From Dyella jiangningensis (GTDB lineage Bacteria > Pseudomonadota > Gammaproteobacteria > Xanthomonadales > Rhodanobacteraceae), in assembly GCF_003264855.1 (NCBI RefSeq), contig NZ_NFZS01000001.1:496001-560000 (forward strand): a DNA stretch of 64,000 bases, written 5' to 3'. Position numbers and translations under genes: made by a program. This document shows, piece by piece, positions 1 through 10,548 of the stretch (positions within the stretch are counted from its first letter, which is position 1; each line of letters begins with the position of its first letter). The notes under the pieces were generated by a model that ran no database searches, was not told where the DNA came from, and saw only the letters and a list, made by a program, of their open reading frames with translations.

Positions 1-1
1 A

Positions 2-766
2 TCGCCGTTCGCGCTGTGGGCCGCGCGTCAGCGGTGGGGCATCAAGGGGCTGCTGATCGCGTTCCTGTTGCTGCTGGGGCCGGTGCTGATGTCGGGCTCG
101 CGCGCCTCCTGGCTGTGCTATCTGCTGGTAGGCGTGGGCTATGCCTGGCATGTCGTCCGGTCGCCAGGACGCTTCCTTGTGGTGGCTTGCGCCGGCCTCG
201 CCGTGTTGCTGGCCGCCGGCGGCGTGGCGTGGAAAACCTCCGGGCGTTTCCACGAGCGCATGGATCGCACGCTGCAGGCGGTGCATGGCACCGGCGAGTC
301 GTTCGATTGGGCCACCAGTGGCCGCCTGGACATCTGGCGCACCAGCATCGCGATGTTCGAAGGCCATCCGATCAACGGCGTCGGCGTGCGCGCTTACCGC
401 AACGCGTACCCGCGGTACGCGCCGCCCAATGATCACTTCGTCGTGAGCGAAGAAGCCTGCGGGGTGGGCGAGGGTGCCTGCCATGCGCACCAATGGGTGC
501 TGGAAGTGCTGACCGAAACCGGCGTGCTGGGCCTGCTGTGCTGGCTCGCGGCGATCATGCTGGCGACAAGGGCCTGGCGGCATGTCGGCGCCGCCGCGCG
601 GGAGCGTGCCTTCCCGGCGACGCTCGCGCTGGCCGTGATGCTGTTTCCGCTCAATACGCACCTGGCCTTCTATTCGGCCTGGTGGGGTTTGCTGTTCGCC
701 TGGCTGCTGGGCCTGTGGTGCGCGGCCCTGTACGTCGTTCCGCGCTGCGACGAGGCGAAGGCATGA
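2..766 (+). CDS. O-antigen ligase family protein, 5' truncated
   Basis: This is the C-terminal part of a polytopic inner-membrane protein; the 5' end lies before the window. The frame is open from base 2 and ends in a TGA at 764-766. Visible residues show alternating hydrophobic segments and a SGSRASW motif typical of the Wzy_C / O-antigen ligase (WaaL-like) family, followed by a periplasmic loop and two further membrane segments. The family transfers polymerised glycans or single sugars from an undecaprenyl carrier to an acceptor such as lipid A-core, or polymerises O-units, on the periplasmic face. The stop overlaps the start of the next glycosyltransferase (ATGA), so the two are translationally coupled and sit with LPS genes. 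WaaL, Wzy or an exopolysaccharide polymerase cannot be told apart from this fragment. Confidence 0.75.
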   Translation, partial: SPFALWAARQRWGIKGLLIAFLLLLGPVLMSGSRASWLCYLLVGVGYAWHVVRSPGRFLVVACAGLAVLLAAGGVAWKTSGRFHERMDRTLQAVHGTGESFDWATSGRLDIWRTSIAMFEGHPINGVGVRAYRNAYPRYAPPNDHFVVSEEACGVGEGACHAHQWVLEVLTETGVLGLLCWLAAIMLATRAWRHVGAAARERAFPATLALAVMLFPLNTHLAFYSAWWGLLFAWLLGLWCAALYVVPRCDEAKA

Positions 767-1551
767 AGCGCGAACCGCTGTCCGTAGTGGTGATCACCTA
801 CAACAACGCCGATACGCTCGACGCCTGCCTCAGCCGGGTGGACTGGGCGGACGAGATCGTCGTGCTCGATTCGGGCTCCACCGACGACACGCTGGCCATC
901 GCCCGCAGGCACGGCGCTCGTACGGCCGTCCATCCGTTCGATGATTACGGGCCGCAGAAGCAGCGCGCCTACGACATGGCGAGCCACGACTGGATCCTCA
1001 ACCTCGACGCCGACGAGATGCTCTCGCCGGGCACGCGCGAGCAGATCGAGCACGCATTGACCGCACCACGCCATGCCGGCTTCCGCCTGCCGCGGCGCGA
1101 ACGCATGTTCTGGACCGTGCAGCACCGCTGGAGCTGGCGCAATGGCCACCTGCGCCTGTTCGATCGGCGGCGCGGCGGCATGAACGACGTGGAAGTGCAC
1201 TCCGCCGTGGAAGTGCGCGGCCCGGTAAGGACCTTGTGGCGCGCGGACTTCGTCAACGACGGCGACGGCGACATCGCGACCCGGGTGGAGAAGATCAACC
1301 GCTATACCACCGGCATGGTGGCGTACAAGCTGCGCAAGCGGCAGCGCTTCACCGGCCTGCGCATGGTGTTCTATCCGCCGGTGTTCTTCCTGCGCCAGTA
1401 CATCGGCAAGCGCTACTTCCTCAATGGCTGGGCCGGCTTCATCGCCAGCGTCACCGGCGCGTTCTACGCCTTTCTCAAGTACGCGAAGCTGCACGAGGCG
1501 CGTGAGCACGCGGCGCGTCGTTCGAAAGAGGATACCGGCAACAAGTCGTGA
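763..1551 (+). CDS. Glycosyltransferase family 2, WaaE/KdtX-like LPS core transferase
   Basis: A 262-residue cytoplasmic GT-A glycosyltransferase. The N-terminus (VVVITYNNADTLDAC) and DSGSTDDT at residues 36-43 form the nucleotide-sugar site, and LDADE at 81-85 supplies the metal-binding acidic motif. The size and the C-terminal half (YTTGMVAYKLRK and hydrophobic FLRQY segments) resemble the WaaE/KdtX group, beta-1,4-glucosyltransferases acting on heptose of the inner LPS core. The ATG lies inside the stop of the upstream ligase (4-base overlap), which decides the start. It converges with the acyltransferase gene downstream, and waaA is close by, supporting an LPS core role. Sugar and acceptor are inferred from family and context only. 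Confidence 0.8.
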   Translation: MKREPLSVVVITYNNADTLDACLSRVDWADEIVVLDSGSTDDTLAIARRHGARTAVHPFDDYGPQKQRAYDMASHDWILNLDADEMLSPGTREQIEHALTAPRHAGFRLPRRERMFWTVQHRWSWRNGHLRLFDRRRGGMNDVEVHSAVEVRGPVRTLWRADFVNDGDGDIATRVEKINRYTTGMVAYKLRKRQRFTGLRMVFYPPVFFLRQYIGKRYFLNGWAGFIASVTGAFYAFLKYAKLHEAREHAARRSKEDTGNKS

Positions 1552-1626
1552 CGCGAGGCGGCGTCACCGTGCGCCGATGACTTCGACGCAAGGATCATGC
1601 AGTCGACTCCATCGCCTGCCGCCAGG

Positions 1627-2553
1627 TCAGTAGACCGAAACACTTCCTTCCGGCCGCGTCTTGAAGCGCTTGTGGACCCACAGATACTGCTCGGGCGCCG
1701 CGCGCACCATGTCCTCGATCGCGACGTTGACGCGTGCGGTGTCTTCGAGCGGATCGCGACTGGGGAAATTTTCCAGCGGCGCACCGAGCCGCAGCACATA
1801 GCCGGCGTTGCCCGGAAGACGACGATGGAAGAACGGCATCACCAGCGCGCCGGAAAGCCGGGCCAGGTGATGCGTGGCGGTGATGGTCGCCGCCGGTATG
1901 CCGAAGAACGGCACGAACACGTTGTCCTTGCTGCGCATGTCCTGGTCGGGCGCATACCAGAGCGTGCCGCCGCCGCGCAGGTACTTCACCGTACCGCGGA
2001 TGTCGTCCTTGTCGAACATCGCTTCGGCGTAATCCAGTCGCGCGCGCAGCACGGCCCATTCGAACGCCGCCGAATCCATCTTGCGATACATGCCGGAAAT
2101 GCGGATGCGCTGCGACACGAGCCGCGCACATAGTTCCAGGTGCGAGAAGTGCCCGCCCACCAGCAGCACGCCCTTGCCCTGCGAGCGCGCCGCTTCCAGA
2201 TGCTCCAGGCCCTCGACGGTGACGGGCACGTCGGCGATGGCGCGTTCGCTGCCCATCCAGCCGAGCGCGAACTCCACCATCATCAGACCGATGTCGCGCA
2301 GATGCGCGTTCACCAGCCCGGCCTGCTCGGCTTTCGACAATTCCGGAAAGCACAGCGCGATGTTCACCTCGGCGATATGCCGGCGCGGCGATGGCACGCG
2401 TTGCACCAGCTGGCCGAGGAATCGGCCGAGGCCCATCAGCCAGGGCCGGGGCAGGCGGGCAATGAGCCACACCACGCCGACGCCGAGCCAGCCTGGCCAG
2501 TGCTGAGGCGCGAGCAGGGAACGCGTGAAAGAGGGGCGGGACATGCCAGGCAT
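1627..2553 (-). CDS. lpxL: Lipid A biosynthesis lauroyl/myristoyl acyltransferase (LpxL/HtrB family)
   Basis: 308 residues, the usual length for LpxL/LpxM. An N-terminal hydrophobic anchor (about residues 22-45) precedes the acyltransferase fold. The HX4E catalytic motif is present as GGHFSHLE at 133-140 (His135, Glu140), with the later GTLWYAPDQD block also typical. The enzyme adds a secondary acyl chain from acyl-ACP to Kdo2-lipid IVA at the inner face of the inner membrane. It is divergent from waaA, which makes the Kdo2-lipid IVA substrate, so the two probably share the 2554-2680 promoter region. An in-frame ATG three codons in (2544) is an alternative start; neither has a strong ribosome site. 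Lauroyl versus myristoyl specificity cannot be read from sequence. Confidence 0.88.
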   Translation of the reverse strand: MPGMSRPSFTRSLLAPQHWPGWLGVGVVWLIARLPRPWLMGLGRFLGQLVQRVPSPRRHIAEVNIALCFPELSKAEQAGLVNAHLRDIGLMMVEFALGWMGSERAIADVPVTVEGLEHLEAARSQGKGVLLVGGHFSHLELCARLVSQRIRISGMYRKMDSAAFEWAVLRARLDYAEAMFDKDDIRGTVKYLRGGGTLWYAPDQDMRSKDNVFVPFFGIPAATITATHHLARLSGALVMPFFHRRLPGNAGYVLRLGAPLENFPSRDPLEDTARVNVAIEDMVRAAPEQYLWVHKRFKTRPEGSVSVY

Positions 2554-2680
2554 CGCGCGATTGTAGGGAACAAGCCAAATCGAGGCGAGCCGCGCAGATC
2601 AAGGCGGGAGCCGAAAAGACGCAGGGCCGGTGCGCCACGACTAGCCGATATACTGGCGCACCGCGTCCAAGGGCAAGCCG

Positions 2681-3946
2681 TTGCTCTACCTCTATACCCT
2701 CGCGATGTACCTGGTGACGCCGATCATCGTGCTGCGGCTGCTGGCGCGTGGCGTGCGTTACCGCGATTACCACAAGCGCTGGCGCGAGCGCTTCGGCTTC
2801 TTCGAGGCGCCGGGTTTTGCCGGCAGCCTGTGGGTACACGCGGTATCGGTCGGCGAGGTCAATGCCGCCGAGCCGCTGATCAAGGCGCTGCGCAACGATT
2901 ATCCGAACGCGCCGCTGGTGGTCACCACGGTGACGCCGACCGGCTCCGAGCGCGTGCGCCAGCTGTTCGGCGACAGCGTGTTCCACGTCTATCTTCCCTA
3001 CGACCTGCCGTTCGCGGTGACGCGCTTCATGCGCCGCGTGCGTCCGCGCCTGGCGATCATCGTGGAGACGGAGATCTGGCCGAATCTCTACTTCGCCTGC
3101 CGCAATCGCGGCATCCCGTTGATGATCGTGAACGCGCGCCTGTCGGAGCGTTCGCTGCGCGGCTACAAGCCGATGGGCAGCCTGGTGGCGCGCGCGCTCG
3201 GTTGCGTCAGCCAGATCGCCGCGCAGTCGCGCACCGACGCCGCACGCTATCGCGAGCTCGGCGCCGATCCCGAGAAGATCGTGGTGACCGGCAACCTCAA
3301 GTTCGACATGCCGGTGCCCTACGACGCCGAGCTCAAGGGCGACGAGCTGCGTCACCAGTGGGGCCGCCTGCGTCCCGCATGGATCGCCGGCAGCACGCAC
3401 GAAGGCGAGGAACTGCCTGTGCTGGAGGCGCATCTGGAGGTGCTCACGCGCTGGCCCGATGCCTTGCTGTTGATCGCGCCGCGTCACCCCGAGCGCTTCA
3501 AGCTGGTCGAAAACTCGGCGCGCAGCCTCGGCTTCACCGTGGGCACGCGCAGTGCTGACCGCGTGCCTTCGGCGTCGCACCAGGTGTTCGTGATCGACGC
3601 GATGGGTGAGCTGATGCCGTTCTATGCGGCCTCGGACCTGGCCTTTGTCGGCGGCAGCCTGGTTCCGATCGGCGGCCACAATGTGCTGGAGCCGGCGGCG
3701 CTGTCCACGCCGGTGCTGGTCGGGCCGCACACGTTCAATTTCGAGGAAATCACTCTCACGCTGATCCAGGAAGGCGGCGCCACCCGGGTGAGCAGCGCCG
3801 AGGAACTTGGTGCGCATGTGCTGCAGCTGCTGCGCGACGAACCGCGCCGCGACCGCATGGGCATGGTGGCTCGCATCGTGTTCGACAGCGAGCGTGGCGC
3901 GGTGAAGCGCGTGATGGGGATGATCGACCGTCTGCTGCAGGAATAG
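2681..3946 (+). CDS. waaA: 3-deoxy-D-manno-octulosonic acid (Kdo) transferase
   Basis: About 421 residues, the normal size for WaaA/KdtA. A single N-terminal membrane anchor (residues 1-22) is followed by a GT-B fold. HAVSVGEVNA near residues 53-62 contains the catalytic Glu (Glu59) of GT30 enzymes, and the C-terminal GGSLVPIGGHN / LEPAA block binds CMP-Kdo. The protein transfers Kdo from CMP-Kdo to lipid IVA, the step before LpxL. The reading frame begins at TTG 2681; an in-frame ATG at 2705 is a credible alternative, and the TTG choice rests on retaining the hydrophobic N-terminus. It ends shortly before a strong bidirectional hairpin terminator shared with tolC. Confidence 0.93.
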   Translation: MLYLYTLAMYLVTPIIVLRLLARGVRYRDYHKRWRERFGFFEAPGFAGSLWVHAVSVGEVNAAEPLIKALRNDYPNAPLVVTTVTPTGSERVRQLFGDSVFHVYLPYDLPFAVTRFMRRVRPRLAIIVETEIWPNLYFACRNRGIPLMIVNARLSERSLRGYKPMGSLVARALGCVSQIAAQSRTDAARYRELGADPEKIVVTGNLKFDMPVPYDAELKGDELRHQWGRLRPAWIAGSTHEGEELPVLEAHLEVLTRWPDALLLIAPRHPERFKLVENSARSLGFTVGTRSADRVPSASHQVFVIDAMGELMPFYAASDLAFVGGSLVPIGGHNVLEPAALSTPVLVGPHTFNFEEITLTLIQEGGATRVSSAEELGAHVLQLLRDEPRRDRMGMVARIVFDSERGAVKRVMGMIDRLLQE

Positions 3947-3965
3947 ACGTCCATCCGTCCGCATG

Positions 3966-3993
3966 AAAAAGGCCGGGCATGGCCCGGCCTTTT
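3966..3993. terminator. Bidirectional Rho-independent terminator between waaA and tolC
   Basis: AAAAAGGCCGGGC-AT-GGCCCGGCCTTTT forms a near-perfect GC-rich stem with an A-run on the left and a T-run on the right, so it can terminate both waaA (plus) and tolC (minus). It lies 20 bases past the waaA stop and 21 bases beyond the tolC stop. Confidence 0.9.
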
Positions 3994-4013
3994 CGTGGGA
4001 TACGCCGATGCTG

Positions 4014-5354
4014 TTACTGCAGCATCGCGTTGACCATCTCCATGTCCTTCAGGTCGATCGAGCCGGCCGACTGCTTGAGCTGCAGCTGGTCGAGCACCAG
4101 CTGGTGGCGCGACTGCGAGTAGCTGCTCTCGGCTTGGGTCAGGGTCTGAATCGCATTGAGCACGTTCAGCATGGTCTGGGTGCCCACGTCGAAGCCGGCG
4201 CGGGTGGCTTCCAGTGCCTTCTGGCCCGAATCCACCGATGCCTTGTTGGCTTCCACCTGGCTGATGCCGGCGAGCACCGAGCGGTAGAAGTTCAGCGTGT
4301 CGCGCACGACCTGGCGACGGGTCGACTCCAGTGAATCCTGGGCCTCGTCGCGCTGGTAGATCGACTGGCGCACCTTGGACTGCGTGGCGCCACCCGAGAA
4401 GATCGGGATGTTCACCTGCAGGCCGACCGTGGTGCCGTAGTCACCGTTGCCGCGCACGTTGGAGCTGCCGTTCTCAAGCCAGGTAGTGTCCTTGCCGCGC
4501 GACACCGAGGCGCTCAGCGTCGGCAGGTGGCCTGCGCGCGCCGCGTCGATGGTGTGCTCGGCGGCCTGCACGTTGTACTGGCCGGCCTGGATCGTGGCGT
4601 TGGTCTTCAGCGCGGACTGCACCCAGGCGTCCGGATCGGACGGGTTCGGCGGCGTCAGCGGAAGGTCTTCGCGCAGCTTCTTGAGGTCGGTCACCGGCTT
4701 GCCGGTGATCTGGGTGAGCGCTTCCTTGGCGTCGTTGAGCGTATTCTGGGCAGCGATGGTCTGCGCCTTGGCCAGCTCGTAATACGACTTGGCCTGGTAC
4801 ACGTCGGTCACCGCGGACAGGCCCACCTTGAAGCGCTGGTCGGCCTGGTCATAGGCCTCCTTGTAGGCATCTTCGTTGGCCTTGGCGAACACCAGCGCGT
4901 CCTGGCTGGTCAGCACGCTGAAGTAGGCCGTGGTGACGCGCACGTAGAGGTTCTGCAGCGACGCTTCGTAGGTCGAGTCCTGCGCCGACGCCTGCGAGTG
5001 GGCCGCCGACAGGTTGGCCCACTGGCTCAGGTCGACGATCGACTGGTCCAGCGTGGCGGACAGCGCGCGGGTGCGCGAGTGGCCCTGGCCCTGGATGGTG
5101 CCGTTGGCCAGGTTGCTGCCGGTGGACTGCTGGGTCAGGCTGAAGGTGCCGTTGAGCTGAGGCAGCATGACCGCACGCGCCTGGTTGACGCCTTCACCGG
5201 TGGCCAGGCGGGTAGCTTCCGCCTGCGACAGCACCGGATCATTGGCGCGGGCTTCTCGGTATGCATCCAGCAAGTCCTCGCTGTGGCCGGCCAGCGGGAG
5301 CGCCGACAGGGCCAGGGCAAGGGTCAGAAGCTTCAAGCGCATGGGTTGCCTCAT
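4014..5354 (-). CDS. tolC: TolC family outer membrane efflux protein
   Basis: 446 residues. A Sec signal peptide (MRLKLLTLALALSALPLAGHSE) is followed by two tandem outer membrane efflux protein repeats rich in Ala, Gln and Ser coiled-coil helices, the TolC beta-barrel/alpha-barrel architecture. The DLLDAYREARANDPVL start of the mature region and the later NVLNAIQTL segment are typical of type I secretion/RND TolC channels. It forms the trimeric outer-membrane exit duct for tripartite pumps. An internal ATG at 5342 would also leave a full signal peptide. It follows the PIMT-like gene by 14 bases on the same strand, so the two are likely co-transcribed. I recall thiC, tolC and waaA also lying near each other in pseudomonads, which supports a conserved neighbourhood. 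Confidence 0.93.
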   Translation of the reverse strand: MRQPMRLKLLTLALALSALPLAGHSEDLLDAYREARANDPVLSQAEATRLATGEGVNQARAVMLPQLNGTFSLTQQSTGSNLANGTIQGQGHSRTRALSATLDQSIVDLSQWANLSAAHSQASAQDSTYEASLQNLYVRVTTAYFSVLTSQDALVFAKANEDAYKEAYDQADQRFKVGLSAVTDVYQAKSYYELAKAQTIAAQNTLNDAKEALTQITGKPVTDLKKLREDLPLTPPNPSDPDAWVQSALKTNATIQAGQYNVQAAEHTIDAARAGHLPTLSASVSRGKDTTWLENGSSNVRGNGDYGTTVGLQVNIPIFSGGATQSKVRQSIYQRDEAQDSLESTRRQVVRDTLNFYRSVLAGISQVEANKASVDSGQKALEATRAGFDVGTQTMLNVLNAIQTLTQAESSYSQSRHQLVLDQLQLKQSAGSIDLKDMEMVNAMLQ

Positions 5355-5368
5355 GTTTGGGGAATGGG

Positions 5369-6028
5369 TCAGAAAACGAAGCGACGCGGCGGTTCGGCGT
5401 GCTTCAGGTACGGCAGGTCGGTTTCGAACAGCGACTCTTCGCGGTAGCGGCCGTTGCCTTCATGGGTAAGCAGCAGCACCTGCTGCACCGGCGACTCGCC
5501 ACGGACCACCAACAGGCGGCCACCGGGCTTGAGCCAGGACAGGAAACGCTGCGGAATCTGGGAAACCGCACCGGTCACCACCACCGCATCGAACACGCCG
5601 TTCGGCTGCCATGCCGACACGGCTTCACCCACTTCGAGCTTCACGTTGGCGATGCCGGCGTGCGCAAGGCGCTCACCCGCGGCGGCGATGAAGTCGGCAT
5701 GGATGTCCACGCTGGTGACGCCCGCCGACAGCTTGGCGAGGCAGGCCGTGAGGAAACCCGAACCCGTGCCGATTTCCAGCACCTGGTCGGTCGGCAGCAG
5801 TTCCAGCGCCTGCAGCACGCGACCCTCGACCACCGGCTTCATCATCACTTCGCCGTGGCCCAGCGGAAGGGCGAGGTCGGCGAAGGCAAGCTGGCGATGC
5901 TCGGCGGCAACGAAATCCTCGCGGCGCACGCTGCCGAGCACGTCGAGCACGCGTGCATCCAGCACCTCCCAGGGGCGCACCTGGTTTTCCACCATGTTGA
6001 CCCGCGCCTGATCGAAGTTCATTGCCAT
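5369..6028 (-). CDS. Protein-L-isoaspartate O-methyltransferase-like SAM methyltransferase
   Basis: 219 residues with a class I SAM fold. Motif I is EIGTGSGFL at about residues 84-92, the typical PIMT glycine-rich loop. The N-terminal NMVENQVRPW and REDFVAAEHRQLAFAD also match the PIMT family, and ARVLDVLGSVRREDF is the conserved lead-in. The segment where canonical Pcm has the GQTISQP substrate loop reads GHGEVMMKP instead. The fold is therefore clear, but isoaspartyl-repair activity is not assured. The gene is immediately upstream of tolC (14-base gap), an arrangement I associate with Xanthomonadales. A second in-frame Met at residue 3 is an equally possible start. It could be a Pcm paralogue with another substrate. 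Confidence 0.8.
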   Translation of the reverse strand: MAMNFDQARVNMVENQVRPWEVLDARVLDVLGSVRREDFVAAEHRQLAFADLALPLGHGEVMMKPVVEGRVLQALELLPTDQVLEIGTGSGFLTACLAKLSAGVTSVDIHADFIAAAGERLAHAGIANVKLEVGEAVSAWQPNGVFDAVVVTGAVSQIPQRFLSWLKPGGRLLVVRGESPVQQVLLLTHEGNGRYREESLFETDLPYLKHAEPPRRFVF

Positions 6029-6193
6029 CTTGCTTACGTCCTGATCGGATCGAAAAAAAGGCTAAAAAGCATAAGCGCTTAGCCACTTTCCGACAATGTG
6101 CAAAGCCTGCGGCCTGCCCCTGATGCTACGAAGTGCCGGAAGTCATCGCGCTCGGTTGACGGAAGTCATGCGTGGCGCGGTGTCCGCGGACAC

Positions 6194-6529
6194 TTACGCG
6201 CTGCGGCGATGAACTTGGAAAGGTGCCCCGAGTATGTCCGCCGGCAGGCGGGCGAGGGCATCTTCCACCGTCTGGTGCAAGTTCGCGTCAAGGCGGCGCA
6301 CCCGACCCAGCGGCGATTCCTCGCTGCGACTCTGCGCGGCGACGGCAAGCCAGGCCAGCCAGCGCGCCAGCCGGCCGCGCTCGGTGGCATCCAGGCCAGC
6401 CAGCGCCGAGCGGGCCGCAAAGGCCGCCTGGCGGGCGCCGATCTGCCCGCGCTCAAGCCAGCACGCCATCGCACGCTGGGCGAGACGGTATGCCGGACTG
6501 AGGGAAAGTTCTGCGATAGTGGAGGACAT
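6194..6529 (-). CDS. Small hypothetical protein divergent from TetR gene
   Basis: 111 residues, Ala/Arg/Leu-rich, mostly predicted helical (SPAYRLAQRAM, ERGRLARWLAWLAVAAQ), with no signal peptide and no motif I recognise. It was chosen over overlapping frames because its composition is protein-like and its start faces the TetR operator region. No convincing Shine-Dalgarno precedes the ATG at 6529, which lowers confidence. It is transcribed away from the TetR gene, and the shared 6530-6627 region carries the dyad described separately, so it may be a target of that regulator. Confidence 0.5.
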   Translation of the reverse strand: MSSTIAELSLSPAYRLAQRAMACWLERGQIGARQAAFAARSALAGLDATERGRLARWLAWLAVAAQSRSEESPLGRVRRLDANLHQTVEDALARLPADILGAPFQVHRRSA

Positions 6530-6558
6530 GAGGAAAGCCGTGTATCGTGGCCGTGGAA

Positions 6559-6596
6559 AATAACTAAACCGTCCCGTATACTAAACGGCAGTTATT
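6559..6596. promoter_or_regulatory. Probable TetR operator overlapping a -10 element
   Basis: Perfect 7-base inverted arms AATAACT (6559-6565) and AGTTATT (6590-6596) enclose two direct copies of CTAAACSG (CTAAACCGT at 6564 and CTAAACGGC at 6581, 17 bases apart). TATACT at 6577-6582 between them is a good -10 hexamer. Position, symmetry and the flanking TetR gene make it a likely autoregulatory operator. Confidence 0.6.
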
Positions 6597-6627
6597 CATT
6601 TGTGAAGCCATTTTCGAAGGTATAGCC

Positions 6628-7278
6628 ATGAGCACGATCCCGCAGACCAAGCCCCAGGGACCTGGCCGTCCCAAGGACATGGAAAAGCGCGCGGCGATCC
6701 TGGAGGCCGCGAAGGCCCTGTTCATCCGCAATGCCTTCGCGGGCACCAGCATGGATGCCGTGGCCGCCGAGGCAGGCGTTTCCAAGCTCACCGTCTACAG
6801 CCACTTCGGCGACAAGGACAACCTGTTCCGCGAGGTCATCCGCGCGCGCATCCAGGACATCCTCCCCGAAGACACCTACCAATACGTCGCCAGCGAAGAC
6901 ATCCGCGTGACGCTGGAACGCATTGCCCTGCATCACGTGCGCCTGGACTGCGACGTGCAGAACGTCGGCACCTTCCGCGCCATCCTCAGCGACTGCCGCC
7001 AAGGCAACCCGCGCTATGGCCGGCTGCTGTGGGAGGAGGGTCCGGAGCGTGGCCATGCGTTGATGAAACGCCTGCTGCAACAGGCGGTTGACGACGGCAA
7101 GCTGGATATCGCCAACGTCTCGCGCGCCGCCGGCCAGTTCACCTCCCTGATCAAGGGTGAAATGCTTCTGCGCCGCATGTTCGGCTGCGAAGAGTGCGCC
7201 CAGTCCTACGCCGTCGAGCTGGAACAGACCGCCCGTGACGGCGTGGACATGTTCCTGCGCGCCTACCTGCCGCGCTGA
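6628..7278 (+). CDS. TetR/AcrR family transcriptional regulator
   Basis: 216 residues. The N-terminal TetR HTH spans about residues 18-66 (KRAAILEAAKALF, TSMDAVAAEAGVSKLTVYSHFGDK), with the canonical YSHFGDKDNLF end of the recognition helix. A helical ligand-binding C-terminal domain of about 140 residues has two cysteines in FGCEECAQ near residue 190. It has the layout of AcrR-like efflux repressors. A 98-base region with a dyad lies between it and the divergent small gene. tolC is only 1.3 kb away, but nothing in the sequence proves that it controls tolC; autoregulation is the best-supported inference. Confidence 0.88.
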   Translation: MSTIPQTKPQGPGRPKDMEKRAAILEAAKALFIRNAFAGTSMDAVAAEAGVSKLTVYSHFGDKDNLFREVIRARIQDILPEDTYQYVASEDIRVTLERIALHHVRLDCDVQNVGTFRAILSDCRQGNPRYGRLLWEEGPERGHALMKRLLQQAVDDGKLDIANVSRAAGQFTSLIKGEMLLRRMFGCEECAQSYAVELEQTARDGVDMFLRAYLPR

Positions 7279-9471
<2,193 letters not shown>

Positions 9472-9482
9472 AGGCCTTGTCT

Positions 9483-9569
9483 TCCTGTAGGAGCGCACCA
9501 GTGCGCGACCGCAGCGTAGTGGCTTGCCGCTCCGTCAGGTTGTCGCGCACTGGGTGCGCTCCTACAGGA
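9483..9569. repeat. Dispersed palindromic repeat, copy 1
   Basis: 16-base perfect terminal arms TCCTGTAGGAGCGCAC / GTGCGCTCCTACAGGA frame inner arms AGTGCGCGAC / TGTCGCGCACTG and a variable centre. It matches copies at 22061, 22802 and 61278 and half-copies elsewhere. It lies just past thiC, where such REP-like elements often sit. Confidence 0.88.
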
Positions 9570-9699
9570 AAAAACACCGCGCCACGCGTGCGGCGTCGGG
9601 AACAGCGGCCTGAACCGTTGTCTCCCGCTTTCACCTGCGTTTCGCGCGTCGCCGCCTACGGTCCGGCTATTGCCCAGCCAGTCCATAGGGAGCCACGTC

Positions 9700-10284
9700 A
9701 TGGCAGCCAAGCCATTTCTCAGCGACATCGAAACCATTCGCAAACGCGCGCGCGAGCATATCGACCAGGGTGCGATCACCGCCGGCTATACCGCCGATCG
9801 CGAGACCGTGATCAAGCTGCTCAATGAAGCGCTGGCCACCGAAATCGTGTGCGTGCTGCGTTACAAATATCACTACTACATGGCCAAGGGCATTCACGCC
9901 AAGAGCGTGGCGGCCGAGTTTCTCGAGCATGCCAACGAAGAGCAGGCGCATGCCGATCAGATCGCGCAGCGCATCACGCAGTTGGATGGCGCGCCGAATT
10001 TTTCGCCGGACGGACTGCTCTCGCGCAGCCACGCCGACTACGTGGAAGGCGACGATCTCGTCGACATGATCAAGGAAGACCTGGTGGCCGAGCGCATCGC
10101 GATCGACAGCTATCGCGAGATCATCAATTACATCGGCACCGCCGACCCCACGACGCGGCGCATGATGGAAGACATCCTCGCGATGGAGGAAGAGCACGCG
10201 GAGGATCTTGCGACGTTGCTGGATGAGCTGGGCAAGAAGGGCGAGCCTGCAAAGGCGCGGCCGGAGAAGAGCACGAAGCATTAG
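9700..10284 (+). CDS. Ferritin-like / bacterioferritin-type diiron protein
   Basis: 194 residues from ATG 9700, placed 7 bases after an AGGGAG ribosome site; an in-frame start 10 codons upstream lacks one. The four-helix ferritin-like fold shows iron ligands in each helix: EALATEIVCVLRYKYHYY, EFLEHANEEQAHADQ (E..H), EDLVAERIAIDSY and AMEEEHAEDL (E..H). It resembles the bacterioferritin-like / DPS-like family found in proteobacteria, which oxidise and store iron in the cytoplasm. The C-terminal tail is Lys-rich (KKGEPAKARPEKSTKH), possibly DNA- or surface-binding as in Dps. The haem-ligand Met of true bacterioferritin was not identified. Confidence 0.85.
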   Translation: MAAKPFLSDIETIRKRAREHIDQGAITAGYTADRETVIKLLNEALATEIVCVLRYKYHYYMAKGIHAKSVAAEFLEHANEEQAHADQIAQRITQLDGAPNFSPDGLLSRSHADYVEGDDLVDMIKEDLVAERIAIDSYREIINYIGTADPTTRRMMEDILAMEEEHAEDLATLLDELGKKGEPAKARPEKSTKH

Positions 10285-10341
10285 TCAGCGGATCGCGCGC
10301 AGCCGCGTTATCGGTGCGAGCTGTCCAACCGGAGAGGCATC

Positions 10342-10539
10342 ATGCCGATGTCGAGCCCTGCGGCCCGCCCGGGCCATGTGATCCTGCGTGCCGTGCTGAC
10401 GGTGCTGTCCATCGCGGTGCTGCTGGCGTGCGTGTTGATGTGGTGGATGACGATGTTCGACACGCCGCAGCCTGTTGCGTCGTCCGCGGATACGCAAGGC
10501 GCGGCCGTCGCGGCCGCGCAGGCGAGTGGATCGGAATAA
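10342..10539 (+). CDS. Small single-pass membrane protein
   Basis: 65 residues with one hydrophobic segment at about 14-37 (HVILRAVLTVLSIAVLLACVL) and a short polar Ala-rich tail outside or inside the membrane. A GGAGAGG ribosome site lies 6 bases before the ATG, supporting translation. It is located between the ferritin-like gene (58-base gap) and a terminator. No family recognised; the function is unknown. Confidence 0.65.
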   Translation: MPMSSPAARPGHVILRAVLTVLSIAVLLACVLMWWMTMFDTPQPVASSADTQGAAVAAAQASGSE

Positions 10540-10548
10540 GACACAAAA

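Noticed and set aside
1595-3964. A 789-codon minus-strand frame across lpxL and waaA
   Set aside because: Low-complexity Arg/His-rich translation that contradicts the well-supported genes on the same bases.
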